This document shows, in pieces, positions 17,033 through 26,204 of a stretch of 64,000 nucleotides of DNA. The notes under the pieces were generated by a model that was not told where the DNA came from, made no database searches, and saw nothing but the letters and a program-made list of their open reading frames with translations. A program made the position numbers and the translations under genes. Numbering within the stretch: the stretch's first letter is position 1; each line of letters starts with the position of its first letter. The stretch comes from Bdellovibrio sp. UBA4095 (GTDB lineage: Bacteria > Bdellovibrionota > Bdellovibrionia > Bdellovibrionales > Bdellovibrionaceae), in NCBI GenBank assembly GCA_002381805.1, contig DFXZ01000014.1, positions 1 through 64,000 of the forward strand, read 5' to 3'.

Positions 17033-18139
17033 ATGAAAGCTGCCATCCTTTGCGTCGGAACGGAACTCGTCGATGGGCAAATCACCAATCGCAATGCTGC
17101 ATGGATTTCAGAGCGCCTTAAACAGAAAGGCCTGCAAACCCTCATGCATCTAGTGACTCCCGACGAACGCCCTTTGATTCGAGAATTTCTTGAATTAGCG
17201 GCAGCCAAAACCGAAGTGGTTTTTGTGACTGGAGGACTCGGTCCGACCTCTGATGACTTTACTCGTGAGGTTATTGCCGACTGGGCTGAAAGAAAACTCG
17301 TTTTTGATGATCGGTCCTGGAATCACATCAATGAGCGACTCACGTCACGAGGCTATACCGTTAAAGAAATCCAGCGCCAGCAATGTTATTTCCCGGAAGG
17401 CGCCAAAATACTTTTTAATTCAGAAGGGACTGCAAACGGCTTCCAAATGCAGGTTCGCGGAAAAGAAGTTTTCGCCTTACCCGGGCCGCCTCGTGAAATC
17501 GCAGCCATTTGGAACTCTGATGTTGCAAACTGGCTGGCCCAAGCTACACAAAACATCGACCCCTTCATCACCCGAAAATGGGACACTCTAGGAGTTGGCG
17601 AATCAGATGTCGCCGACATCACCGAAAAGGTTTTAAAAGATGTTCCAGTAGAAAAAGGCTATCGCGTCCACCTGCCATATGTAGAAGTAAAGCTTTCCTA
17701 TCCAAAATCGAAAGAGAAAGATTTCCTGCCAGCCGTCGAGAAACTGACCGAGGCCCTGCAGTTCTGCCTCGTCGCTAGAGATAGTGCAGAACCCCCTGCA
17801 CTTCTCGCCGAAGCCTTAGATGGTATCAAATCAATCAGCTTCGTCGATGAAGTGACCGGTGCCTTTTTGATGAGTCGACTGCAACCAGCACTGCGAAAGT
17901 TTATGTCGGAAGGCCGATGGAACTTCTCAACGGGAACTCATAGCGAAAATTCTGAAATCCAATGCAGTCTTGTCCGAGTTGGAGAGAACTCGTGCAAAGT
18001 CATCTTTGCAGCCGGAGGCCGCCAAGTCGTCGATCATTTGACGACTCCCTACAAAACGCAAAATATGAAAGAACGTCGCCAACAATATTTTGCAGAACTG
18101 GCGATTTTATTTTGGCTCCGACATCTTAAAAACTACTGA
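17033..18139 (+). CDS. cinA: CinA-like protein with degenerate C-terminal domain
   Basis: 368 residues, shorter than typical full-length CinA (about 410). The N-terminal MoCF-type domain is well kept (AILCVGTELVDGQITNRNAAW, VFVTGGLGPTSDD), as in the ADP-ribose-pyrophosphatase-related half of CinA. The C-terminal nicotinamide-mononucleotide deamidase (PncC) half is barely recognisable. The usual TAESCTGG start reads FVDEVTGA, so deamidase activity is unlikely. It is divergent from the acyl-CoA dehydrogenase. The role is probably NAD-related metabolite repair by the N-terminal half only. Confidence 0.75.
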   Translation: MKAAILCVGTELVDGQITNRNAAWISERLKQKGLQTLMHLVTPDERPLIREFLELAAAKTEVVFVTGGLGPTSDDFTREVIADWAERKLVFDDRSWNHINERLTSRGYTVKEIQRQQCYFPEGAKILFNSEGTANGFQMQVRGKEVFALPGPPREIAAIWNSDVANWLAQATQNIDPFITRKWDTLGVGESDVADITEKVLKDVPVEKGYRVHLPYVEVKLSYPKSKEKDFLPAVEKLTEALQFCLVARDSAEPPALLAEALDGIKSISFVDEVTGAFLMSRLQPALRKFMSEGRWNFSTGTHSENSEIQCSLVRVGENSCKVIFAAGGRQVVDHLTTPYKTQNMKERRQQYFAELAILFWLRHLKNY

Positions 18140-18248
18140 ATCTCAGAAGTCCGATCAAACAGCTCTACTGATATTTGTAAAATTTTATAGGATCGGAAAT
18201 GCAAAGACGACCCTGCCAAGACAACTTAACAACCCGCGAATCACTGCT

Positions 18249-19499
18249 CTACCTATATTCACTCAAAACAGCAGAAGGTGACGACCGCAAAGCCCTCACA
18301 TCTTGTCCTGAAGGTTTCTGGTAGAAGCGCAAATCAAACTCCGGAAGAATCGCCAGTACATGATCAAAGATATCTGCCTGGACTGCTTCATATTTCTCCC
18401 AGCGAATGTCATTGGTAAATACATAAATTTCGATGGGCAATCCCTCAGCTCCAGGTGGCAATTGTCGCACCATAAAAGTCATATTTTTGTGAATACCTGG
18501 CAACGACCTTAGATACTCTTGCAAATATGCTCGGAAGGTCCCCACATTTGTCAGGCGACGTGTATTCATTGGAACGTCAGCCAATTCTTGATCCAGCGAT
18601 TGATTGTGCTCCATCACATCTTGAAGCTTGTGCAAAAGATAGCTTTCCAGAACCTTGATTTTTGAAAACTGAACAATATCTTCGGGAGTCAGAAAACGAA
18701 TGGATGCCACATCAATATTGACTGCCCGCTTAATACGACGTCCTCCGGACTCTTGCATTCCCCGCCAATTTTTAAAAGAATTTTCCAGAAACTTATGTGC
18801 GGGAATCACTGTTAATGTGCGATCCCAGTTTTGGACCTTCACGCTGTGCAGAGCGATTTCGATAACATCGCCATCGGCGTTGAACTGAGGCATTTCGATC
18901 CAGTCGCCTACACGGATAAGACCATTCATAGTCAGCTGCACACCAGCAACAAAAGACAAGATTGTATCTTTAAAGATAAGTAACAGAACAGCCGTCATCG
19001 CACCAAGGCCACTAAAAAAGATGAATGGCGACTTATCAAACAACACTGCCAACATCAAAATGAAGCCGATAAAATAAGCGACCATCTCTACACTTTGCAG
19101 AACTCCTTTGATGGGACGTGATTTCGCGACCTCTAGCTTGGAATAGGTCTCCTGAGTGATTGCGCTGATTCGCGACAATATTAGCAAAGCAGAAACGACC
19201 AGCCCCACCTGCAATGCACGCTGCAAAATTTCAATGAGCGACTCCGGGAAATTCGGAATCAGTTGCAGGGAATAATAACAGATGGTCAGGCATGGAATAA
19301 ATGTCAGGATGAAGATAAAGCGACGATCCTTAAGAAAGGGGCTAATCCATGGATGAGTTATAACGAAATGTGATCCGGCAAAACGTTTGATGAAAAATCT
19401 AAAACTTCGGTCGGCAACCAACAATGTGATAGCTAAAATAACAAGGCCAAAAAGTGTTTGCACCCATGAAGAATCCCATACCGAGTTATTAAAATTCAT
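18249..19499 (-). CDS. MscS-family mechanosensitive channel (YbdG/MscM-like)
   Basis: 416 residues from ATG 19499, with a strong AGGAGG upstream. Several membrane helices lie in the first 190 residues, and the pore-lining Gly/Ala-rich helix is GLGAMTAVLLLIFKDTILSFVAG. The beta domain follows (NGLIRVGDWIEM, DGDVIEIALHSVKVQNWD). The long C-terminal cytoplasmic domain with the FKNWRGM and RRIKR segment resembles YbdG rather than small MscS. It should gate in the inner membrane on osmotic downshock. It converges on cinA with a 109-bp gap that shows no terminator. Confidence 0.9.
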   Translation of the reverse strand: MNFNNSVWDSSWVQTLFGLVILAITLLVADRSFRFFIKRFAGSHFVITHPWISPFLKDRRFIFILTFIPCLTICYYSLQLIPNFPESLIEILQRALQVGLVVSALLILSRISAITQETYSKLEVAKSRPIKGVLQSVEMVAYFIGFILMLAVLFDKSPFIFFSGLGAMTAVLLLIFKDTILSFVAGVQLTMNGLIRVGDWIEMPQFNADGDVIEIALHSVKVQNWDRTLTVIPAHKFLENSFKNWRGMQESGGRRIKRAVNIDVASIRFLTPEDIVQFSKIKVLESYLLHKLQDVMEHNQSLDQELADVPMNTRRLTNVGTFRAYLQEYLRSLPGIHKNMTFMVRQLPPGAEGLPIEIYVFTNDIRWEKYEAVQADIFDHVLAILPEFDLRFYQKPSGQDVRALRSSPSAVLSEYR

Positions 19500-19693
19500 C
19501 AAGTTCCTCCTTTGAAAGAATCAAGATCATATACGCCGAGCGACAGTTCTGTCCAGAAAACTAGCCCCTTTTTCACTCGAACGCAGCGTATATCATTGAG
19601 AATCTTTCTCTCTGTAAGACGTCTCATAAAAATCTGACCGGAGATGTCTCAGCTGTCATTCTTGTCAAGTGGATGCACAGACACTAAAAGTTC

Positions 19694-19722
19694 GTCAGTC
19701 AAAATTGATCACCGTGACTGAC
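19694..19722. promoter_or_regulatory. Inverted repeat GTCAGTCA/TGACTGAC
   Basis: Exact 8-bp arms (19694-19701 and 19715-19722) with a 13-nt spacer lie in the 298-bp gap between the divergent MscS and HAMP-protein genes. It could be an operator for the rightward gene or an RNA stem in its leader. Confidence 0.45.
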
Positions 19723-19749
19723 AGGTCCGCGGCACTGTCCTTGCTCCTT

Positions 19750-19788
19750 TGTCTCATAGGAAGTTAAACAAGATCTCTTTGTGAGACA
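19750..19788. promoter_or_regulatory. Inverted repeat TGTCTCA/TGAGACA next to the start
   Basis: Arms TGTCTCA (19750-19756) and TGAGACA (19782-19788) are exact complements, spaced by 25 nt and ending 9 nt before ATG 19798. The second arm abuts the ribosome-binding region (CAGGGTGA), so folding could limit translation, or a dimeric regulator could bind. The arm sequence is shared with palindromes at 50374 and 59110. Confidence 0.45.
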
Positions 19789-19797
19789 GGGTGAAAT

Positions 19798-20247
19798 ATG
19801 AAACAGATTAACGTGAGACGACGCCTCATCGTAAATAAGGAAGTTCAGTTCGACATTCTAATGTATGTCGCTGTCCTTGCGACTGCTATCTTTTCCCTGC
19901 AAATGATTACTGGATATTTCTTCCTACATAAAATCGAAAAAATCGCGATTCTTGATTCAATGAGCATTCCAGAGTTTGTCTCGCACTATAAAGTCGTATT
20001 CCTTTTGGTGCAGTTTATACCCGTGGTACTCTGTCTGGCTCTTAGTTTGCATTTCTTCAATCGCCTAAGTTCACGCATCGTGGGTCCACTTTACAATATT
20101 CGCAAGACATTTCAGAGAATGGCCACGGATAAAAAGAAGATAGAAATCCGCTTACGTGAAAATGATTACTTTAAAGATGTCGTCGAGGAAATCAATTTGG
20201 CCCTTCGTGAGCAGAACTTGGTCGATCGATCCCTGAAGGAACAGTAA
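19798..20247 (+). CDS. Small two-helix membrane protein with HAMP-like domain
   Basis: 149 residues. There are two membrane helices (about 20-48 and 66-90) with a short periplasmic loop. A HAMP-like segment follows (SSRIVGPLYNIRKTFQRMATDKKKIEIRLRE...), with the conserved Pro after the second helix and a Glu-rich second helix. There is no kinase, cyclase or methyl-accepting domain after it. It may relay a signal to a separate protein or modulate one. A promoter-proximal pair of inverted repeats precedes it. Confidence 0.7.
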   Translation: MKQINVRRRLIVNKEVQFDILMYVAVLATAIFSLQMITGYFFLHKIEKIAILDSMSIPEFVSHYKVVFLLVQFIPVVLCLALSLHFFNRLSSRIVGPLYNIRKTFQRMATDKKKIEIRLRENDYFKDVVEEINLALREQNLVDRSLKEQ

Positions 20248-20361
20248 ATTATTGCTGAAATTGTCGAACTCCTAAACGCGAGCGACTCCTTATCAAAAAT
20301 ATCATTCTGAAGTGCTGGAATTTCCCGTGAAACTTGCCATAATAGTCAGCGGAGGCATTTC

Positions 20362-20826
20362 ATGCTCAAGCACTCTCTTCTCTTGGCAGCATTCTTTATT
20401 TTTGGTTTAAACATGAAGGCACACGCCGACAAGGCTTTAGGTATTGTGATTGGAGATCCTACCGGTCTCTCTGGACGAGTGCAGCTTGATGGCCAGCACT
20501 CTTTGGAGGGTGCACTTGCTTATTCGAGCGGGTATTATTCGGGCCTGCACCTCCATGCAACCTACCTTTGGGATAAAGCCCGACTTTTAAAAACGACTGA
20601 AGGTCCCATTTATGTTTTTTACGGTTTAGGTGGTCGAATCATAACTATAGACAAAGGAAAACATGATGGCGACGTCGCGCTCGGAGCACGAGCTCCCATT
20701 GGTTTACTCTACAATTTTAACAATCCCAATGTTGAGATTTTTGGTGAGATTTCAGCCGCACTAGACGTCGTGCCAAAAACGAATGTTGATTTAGATATTG
20801 GAATTGGTGCTCGCATCAGATTCTAA
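20362..20826 (+). CDS. Small secreted protein, probable outer-membrane barrel
   Basis: 154 residues with a signal peptide ending AHADK (about residue 22). The rest is rich in alternating Gly and aromatic strands (LEGALAYSSGYYSG, LHATYLWD, IYVFYGLGGRI, VEIFGEISAALDVV) and ends in IGIGARIRF, with the terminal Phe typical of beta-barrel outer-membrane proteins. About eight strands would fit. I recognise no specific family. AGCGGAGG lies before the ATG. Transcription stops at the hairpin directly after the stop codon. Confidence 0.7.
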   Translation: MLKHSLLLAAFFIFGLNMKAHADKALGIVIGDPTGLSGRVQLDGQHSLEGALAYSSGYYSGLHLHATYLWDKARLLKTTEGPIYVFYGLGGRIITIDKGKHDGDVALGARAPIGLLYNFNNPNVEIFGEISAALDVVPKTNVDLDIGIGARIRF

Positions 20827-20852
20827 AAAAGGAGCCTTACGGCTCCTTTTTT
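20825..20852. terminator. Bidirectional Rho-independent terminator
   Basis: AAAAAAGGAGCC, loop TTAC, GGCTCCTTTTTT. T-runs occur on both strands, so it serves both the rightward barrel gene and the convergent S1-domain gene. Confidence 0.9.
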
Positions 20853-20858
20853 ATTACT

Positions 20859-22058
20859 TTACTTTGGTTTGATGTTCAGCCCTTTTAAAGCGTCTGCCAG
20901 GGAGCCAAAACCAGCATTGGTCGTCTGAGACTGAGCCTTCCAGCTATGGTCCTCATGTTCCTGAGGTAGCCCCAACGAGATCTTCTTTTCTTCAAAAAGA
21001 ATTTGATCCACTTGAACCGTAACTTCGTCTCCGCGCTTTTTTGCCTCATACTGATTCGCTTCGACTGAATCACGCCATTTCGAGCGCGGAAGCAAGCCTG
21101 TAATACCCGGGCCAATATTGACGAACAAACCGTAAGTCTCTTTCTTTTCGACTTTACCTTGAACAATCGTTCCAACTGGGAACTTTTGCGGCACTGTCAT
21201 CCAAGGGTTTCCTTCTCCGTCAGCCTGTTTCATCGACAAGGAGATCTTTAATTTGCCATCAAGCTCTTCTGTTTTTAACAGCTTCACGGAAACTTTCTGA
21301 TTAAGGGAAACGACTTCATGAGGATCATTGACTCGCGACCACGATAACTCTGATACGTGAACCAAACCTTCGATCCCTGGCTCAAGCTCGACGAAGGCGC
21401 CGAACTTTTCAAGTCGAACTATTTTCCCTTCAAGCAATGCACCCGGTTGATGCTTCAGCATGAAGGTCCCTTCATTTTCTGCTCGTTGCATTTCCAAAAG
21501 GCGACGACGGGAAACGACGATATTACGACCTTTTTTATCAAACTGAGTAATTATAAACTCAAACTTTCGGTCTACGTACTCGGCGGCTTCTGTGACGAAC
21601 TTCAGATCAATCTGGCTGATTGGGCAGAATGCTGTTTTGCCTTGAACATTCACGCGGAATCCACCGTTCACTACTTCTGTGACTCGGCCTTCAATGGGCA
21701 GTTCCATGTCAAAGGCGTCTTCCAAAGAATCGGTGCTAGCATTCATCGAGCCTTTTTTACCTAAACGGATTTCCCCGTTTTTAAAAGCCACAACCACACA
21801 ATCAATGATGTCGCCGACTTTGTATTTAACCTCTTTGTTTTCATCCCACAAATCGCGAGTCGCGATCATCCCATCATTCGGCGTTCCCGTCGAAACGAAG
21901 GACTCTTCCTTACCGATAGAAAGTATTTCGCCTTTAACCTGATCGCCGACACTGAGCCGTTTTCCAATGTTCTGTTCTGACTGAGCAAATAGCTCTTCGA
22001 AACTAGCGAAATCTTTTTTGTTATCTATTTCATCACCGAAAATATCTTTTTTAGACAT
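20859..22058 (-). CDS. S1-domain RNA-binding protein (ribosomal protein S1-like)
   Basis: 399 residues with four S1-type OB folds: about 35-105 (degenerate, SVGDQVKGEIL), 115-190 (PIEGRVTEVVNGGFRV), 205-280 (LLEGKIVRLEKFGAFVEL, HVSELSW) and 295-370 (TIVQGKVEKKETYGLFVNI). It is shorter than six-domain S1 proteins. It binds RNA and may help mRNA docking at the ribosome or regulate mRNA. Whether the genome also encodes a full-length S1 cannot be seen here. Confidence 0.85.
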   Translation of the reverse strand: MSKKDIFGDEIDNKKDFASFEELFAQSEQNIGKRLSVGDQVKGEILSIGKEESFVSTGTPNDGMIATRDLWDENKEVKYKVGDIIDCVVVAFKNGEIRLGKKGSMNASTDSLEDAFDMELPIEGRVTEVVNGGFRVNVQGKTAFCPISQIDLKFVTEAAEYVDRKFEFIITQFDKKGRNIVVSRRRLLEMQRAENEGTFMLKHQPGALLEGKIVRLEKFGAFVELEPGIEGLVHVSELSWSRVNDPHEVVSLNQKVSVKLLKTEELDGKLKISLSMKQADGEGNPWMTVPQKFPVGTIVQGKVEKKETYGLFVNIGPGITGLLPRSKWRDSVEANQYEAKKRGDEVTVQVDQILFEEKKISLGLPQEHEDHSWKAQSQTTNAGFGSLADALKGLNIKPK

Positions 22059-22139
22059 GTGGAGTCCTTTACTTAAGAGGAGGAAGAATACCTCAGCTCT
22101 GAAGCCGGCGCCACAGTGGTTTTTTCTAATGCACTGAGC

Positions 22140-24458
22140 TTAAGAGCAACCCACGGTGGTTCCACAATTAGGACAACGGTAACAGCCACTAGTAAGCACC
22201 GTGTCGCTTCCACATTCAGGGCATTTCATTGTAAAGTTAGGGACAAAGGCTGGCCCCACCGGCTTTTCCCTATCGGGTTCTGGGGCAGCTTCTTTTTTCT
22301 TCATATTTAGCGGCTGCCCTTGTTTACTGCCGTCACGGTAAATTGCTACCGCTTTTAACCCTAGCTTCCACGAAAGCGAGTAAATCTGCTCGATATCCTC
22401 TTCACTGGCAGTGGCTGGCAAATTAACGGTTTTTGAGATCGCTCCACTAAGAAAGGGTTGCACTGCTGCCATCATGTAGACATGACTTTGCGGCGACAGA
22501 GCTCGGTGCCCCGGAAGTGCCGTGGCACAATCAAAGACCGCTAAATCCTTGTCCCGCAGGAATGAGCAACCTTCGACGCTATTATGGTCTTCGATATGCT
22601 TCAAAATGTGAGTGATTTCCTCATCGGAATACTGCAGTGAGATGAGGGCGGGCTCCACAGCTTGGTTTATGATCTGGATCTCCCCACCCCCTGCTAACTT
22701 TTTGAATTTAAGCAAAGAAAAATCCGGTTCGATACCGGTGGTATCACAGTCCATCAATAAACCAATGGTTCCCGTAGGCGCAAGAACAGTGGCCTGAGCA
22801 TTTCGGAAACCAAATTTCGCCCCATTGAAATTGACACTTTTCCAGAGATTCCGGACCGCTTTGTCGAGTCCGTTAGGCAATAGACCCCACTCCACTTTGC
22901 TAAGCGCTTTTTCATGCTGTTTCATTACTTTTAACATAGAGGACTTATTCTTAGAAAAGCCTGTAAAAGCACCCTTCGATCGAGCCATCTCAGCACTGGT
23001 CAAATAAGCCACTCCTGTCATCAGGGCCGTCAAAGCTGCAGCCCAGGCGCGACCTTCGGCACTGTCGTAGGGAATTCCCATTCTCATCAACAAACTGCCC
23101 AGATTTGCAAAGCCCAAGCCCAGAGGGCGATAGTCATGAGAGTTCTGAGCAATCTGCCGAGTGGGATAACTTGAGTAATCAATAAGAATTTCTTGCGCCA
23201 CGAAAAGTGTTCGCGCCGTATGAATGAAAGATTCAAAATCAAAACTTCCATCATCCTCTAGGAATTTTACTAGATTGATGGAGGCCAGATTGCAAGCAGA
23301 GTCATCCAGAAACATATACTCCGAACAAGGATTGCTGGCATTGATCGACCCCGTCTGCGCACATGTATGCCAACGATTGATCGTATCGTGAAATTGAATA
23401 CCAGGGTCTGCGCAAGACCAGGCTGCATGAGCAATTTTGTCCCAGACTTCAGCCGCTGGAATCTGCCGGATGGTTTTGCCATCCACTCTTGATTTCAACT
23501 TCCAAGCCTTGTTCGTCTCGACGGCTTTCATGAACTGGTCGCTGACTCGAACGGAGTTGTTCGCATTTTGCCCCGAGACCGTTTTATAAGCCTCGCCTTC
23601 AAAATCTGCCGTTAATCCCGCCGCAATCAAAGCATGAGCTTTTTTCTCTTCTTTCATCTTCCAGTCAATGAAGTCCAAAACCTCGGGATGATCGATATCG
23701 ACCACCACCATTTTTGCCGCCCGACGAGTCGTACCTCCGGATTTAATGGCTCCAGCACCTTTATCAAGGACATCCAGAAAGGAGAGTAACCCCGAGCTAT
23801 AGCCGCCAGAACTCGTTTGTTCATACTTACTGCGGAGCTTCGAGAAATTACTCCCTGTACCCGATCCATACTTGAAAAGTTTTGCTTCGGTTTTTGCCAG
23901 GTCGAAGATGCCCTCTATAGAGTCATCGACACTTTGAATAAAGCAAGCTGAGCACTGTGGTCTTACATAAGCATTGTGCGTCGGCTGGACCGATTTCTTT
24001 TTCTGATCCCAGGCAAAATGTTCGCTGGGAGAGGAGATTTGATAGGATTCCCACAACCCCGCATTAAACCAAACCGGGCTGTTAAAGGCCCCTCGTTGAG
24101 ATAAAATGACATACTTCAGTTCGTTGCCAAAAATCTCTGCCTCTTTCTTGGTGGCGAAGTATCCGCCTTGCTTAAGGCTTTCCTTGGTAATGGCTTGAGT
24201 CACTCGGTCCACCATTTGACGTACTGAAGTTTCATGCCGAGTTTTAGGCACCCCAAGTTTGCGAAAGTATTTGTTTGCGGCAATATCAATCGCCAATTGC
24301 GACCATTCTTCCGGTGCCTCGACGTTCTTCATAGAAAAGAAGATCTCGCCCTTGCGGTTGCGGATTTCCGACGCGACCTTCTTCCACTTGAAGAGGGACT
24401 CAACTTTTTTATTTGGAGGCACAAAATAGTTGGGACTGTGCAATGCTTGTTTTTTCAT
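22140..24458 (-). CDS. nrdJ: Vitamin B12-dependent (class II) ribonucleotide reductase
   Basis: 772 residues. It reduces ribonucleotides to deoxyribonucleotides using adenosylcobalamin. Seen: the first active-site Cys region (PQCSACFIQSVDD), NPCSE with the catalytic Cys and Glu, ACNLASINL, ATVLAPTGTIG, and a C-terminal zinc-ribbon tail CPECGSD...CPNCG with the redox cysteine tail GCS. The length is normal for NrdJ of this type. The leader is too short (about 70-100 bp to the divergent gene) for a cobalamin riboswitch. A B12 reductase works with or without oxygen, which suits growth inside prey. Confidence 0.95.
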   Translation of the reverse strand: MKKQALHSPNYFVPPNKKVESLFKWKKVASEIRNRKGEIFFSMKNVEAPEEWSQLAIDIAANKYFRKLGVPKTRHETSVRQMVDRVTQAITKESLKQGGYFATKKEAEIFGNELKYVILSQRGAFNSPVWFNAGLWESYQISSPSEHFAWDQKKKSVQPTHNAYVRPQCSACFIQSVDDSIEGIFDLAKTEAKLFKYGSGTGSNFSKLRSKYEQTSSGGYSSGLLSFLDVLDKGAGAIKSGGTTRRAAKMVVVDIDHPEVLDFIDWKMKEEKKAHALIAAGLTADFEGEAYKTVSGQNANNSVRVSDQFMKAVETNKAWKLKSRVDGKTIRQIPAAEVWDKIAHAAWSCADPGIQFHDTINRWHTCAQTGSINASNPCSEYMFLDDSACNLASINLVKFLEDDGSFDFESFIHTARTLFVAQEILIDYSSYPTRQIAQNSHDYRPLGLGFANLGSLLMRMGIPYDSAEGRAWAAALTALMTGVAYLTSAEMARSKGAFTGFSKNKSSMLKVMKQHEKALSKVEWGLLPNGLDKAVRNLWKSVNFNGAKFGFRNAQATVLAPTGTIGLLMDCDTTGIEPDFSLLKFKKLAGGGEIQIINQAVEPALISLQYSDEEITHILKHIEDHNSVEGCSFLRDKDLAVFDCATALPGHRALSPQSHVYMMAAVQPFLSGAISKTVNLPATASEEDIEQIYSLSWKLGLKAVAIYRDGSKQGQPLNMKKKEAAPEPDREKPVGPAFVPNFTMKCPECGSDTVLTSGCYRCPNCGTTVGCS

Positions 24459-24531
24459 ATTTCTAGCATAAATTAAATTTTGTCTTTAGGCCAACAGAGA
24501 CCTACTTCAGGCCGAACAATAACATTTCCCC

Positions 24532-24560
24532 TTGACCCTTTTATGGAGCCGCGATTATCT
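24532..24560 (+). promoter_or_regulatory. Sigma70-type promoter giving a possibly leaderless mRNA
   Basis: TTGACC at 24532-24537 as -35 and TTATCT at 24555-24560 as -10, with a 17-nt spacer. Transcription would start about 7 nt on, at or next to the ATG at 24568. No Shine-Dalgarno lies in the right place (GGAG is 20 nt away). Confidence 0.45.
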
Positions 24561-24567
24561 CATTTCT

Positions 24568-25752
24568 ATGTCAACAACTTCCGCCACTCTCCCGCAGAGC
24601 CCGACAGCGATCTATCTTGATTACAATGCCACAACCCCAGTAGATCCTGAGGTGTTCGCAAAAATGGAACCCTACTTTAAAGAACAATTTGGCAATCCTG
24701 CAAGTGCTGGACATCAATGGGGCTGGACCGCAGGTCACGCTACAGATAAAGCCCGTATGCAAATCGCGCGACTGATTGGCGCCAAGCCCAGCGAAATCAT
24801 CTTTACTGCGGGCGCCACTGAATCGAACAATTGGGTTATCTTCGGATTGATTTCCAAACTACGCGAAGAAAACCCCTTAGAACCCATTCATATACTCTCT
24901 AGCTGTGTTGAACACAATTCTATCATGCGGGCCTTAGAGGCCGCACGTAATCTGGGTGTTGAAGTCGATTTTCTACCAGTGAATCAGTACGGCCAAGTCG
25001 AAGTTTCTACTGTTAAAAACTCCATCAAACCACACACAAAACTCATGACATTTATCTGGGTGAATAACGAAATCGGCTCTTGTAACCCAATTGCAGAGAT
25101 CGCCGCCCTCGCCAAAGAACATCAAATTTATTTACATACAGATGCTACACAGGCCGTCGGCAAAATCCCGGTCGATGTCATTGCAGAAGGTGTCGATTTG
25201 ATGTCTTTTTCGGCTCATAAAATCTATGGTCCAAAAGGTGTTGGCGCACTTTACATCCGCAGCAAGGATCCCAAAGTTCAAATCAATCCGCTGATCTATG
25301 GTGGTGGCCATGAGCGAGGACTTCGCTCTGGGACGCTGAATGTCCCTGCTATTGTTGGCTTTGGGGCCGCGGCGGAAATCGCATCGCGGGTGCAAAGTGA
25401 AGAGTCAACTCGCCTGCTCGAACTTCGAATGTTTTTCTGGGAGCAGTTACAACAGATTGCCCCTGGCATTCGTTTGAATGGACATCCCAAGGATCGCGCA
25501 CCCAACAACTTAAATGTCACTTTACCGAAAATAAGATCTGAGAATTTGCTGCCAAAGCTGCAAAAACTCGGTGTAAGCACAGGATCTGCTTGCAGCTCTG
25601 GAGCCGTCTCGGTCAGTCATGTCTTAAAAGGCCTGGGAATTTCTGAAGAAGATGCCCAGTGCACGCTGCGACTGAGCTTAGGACGCTGGACGACGCAAGA
25701 GGATCTGCAGATCGCTACGGAAATTCTGCGCAAGGCCCTGACTGAATCCTAG
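24568..25752 (+). CDS. Cysteine desulfurase (NifS/IscS family)
   Basis: 394 residues from ATG 24568. The PLP enzyme removes sulfur from cysteine for Fe-S clusters and thiolation. Key parts: DYNATTPVDP, FTAGATESNN, VEHNS with the PLP-stacking His, HTDATQAVGKI with the PLP Asp, SFSAHKIYGPKG with the PLP Lys, and STGSACSSG with the catalytic Cys on a loop. It has no other isc gene beside it; a [2Fe-2S] ferredoxin gene lies convergently 17 bp away. The start lies directly after a likely -10 box. Confidence 0.92.
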   Translation: MSTTSATLPQSPTAIYLDYNATTPVDPEVFAKMEPYFKEQFGNPASAGHQWGWTAGHATDKARMQIARLIGAKPSEIIFTAGATESNNWVIFGLISKLREENPLEPIHILSSCVEHNSIMRALEAARNLGVEVDFLPVNQYGQVEVSTVKNSIKPHTKLMTFIWVNNEIGSCNPIAEIAALAKEHQIYLHTDATQAVGKIPVDVIAEGVDLMSFSAHKIYGPKGVGALYIRSKDPKVQINPLIYGGGHERGLRSGTLNVPAIVGFGAAAEIASRVQSEESTRLLELRMFFWEQLQQIAPGIRLNGHPKDRAPNNLNVTLPKIRSENLLPKLQKLGVSTGSACSSGAVSVSHVLKGLGISEEDAQCTLRLSLGRWTTQEDLQIATEILRKALTES

Positions 25753-25769
25753 AGCCAAAGGCTGACTAA

Positions 25770-26183
25770 CTATTTGCCCGGCTTATCATTAGGTCCCGGC
25801 TTGTCACTTAATAACATGGTATCGTTGACCGCTTTTGATTCGACATGCTTTTTAGTTCGGAAACCGCGAATTTTTTTAGTTTGGCTTTCGCTCTTCTCAA
25901 CCTGTTCCGTCAGATCAACAACCACATCCCCAAAGCAGCGCACTTGGCAGCTGAGGCGTCTGCCATCTATGAAATAGCTTGTTCCAATTAAATTCAGCTC
26001 TGCTTTCGTAGGCGGTAACACGTTATTATCGCCCTCGGTGATCTTCACGCGGCACTCGGCACAGGAGGGGACCCCTTTGCAAATAGAACGAATTTCTAAT
26101 TTATTCTCGGTCGCAATTTGTAAGAGCGTCTTCTCGGGACCACTCTCTACTTCAATATTTTGCGGGAGAAATTTTATTTTCAT
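25770..26183 (-). CDS. [2Fe-2S] ferredoxin
   Basis: 137 residues from ATG 26183; the upstream TTG at 26195 sits in the Shine-Dalgarno GAAGGAAG. The cluster ligands are Cys35-x5-Cys41-x2-Cys44 and Cys79 (RRLSC), the adrenodoxin/plant-like arrangement. A charged C-terminal tail of about 45 residues (RTKKHVESK, ending in a KPG repeat) is not part of the fold. It donates electrons to an unidentified partner. It is the last gene after tyrS, 21 bp away, in the zapA-rny-tyrS operon. Confidence 0.88.
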   Translation of the reverse strand: MKIKFLPQNIEVESGPEKTLLQIATENKLEIRSICKGVPSCAECRVKITEGDNNVLPPTKAELNLIGTSYFIDGRRLSCQVRCFGDVVVDLTEQVEKSESQTKKIRGFRTKKHVESKAVNDTMLLSDKPGPNDKPGK

Positions 26184-26204
26184 AACTTCCTTCAATGCCC
26201 AAGC

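Noticed and set aside
13911..18217. A 13-nt string AAGACGACCCTGC present near 13911 and near 18204
   Set aside because: Matches of this length are expected by chance in 64 kb and no longer similarity surrounds them.
24459..24567. Cobalamin riboswitch for nrdJ
   Set aside because: The divergent gap is about 100 bp and no B12-box-like element can be seen.
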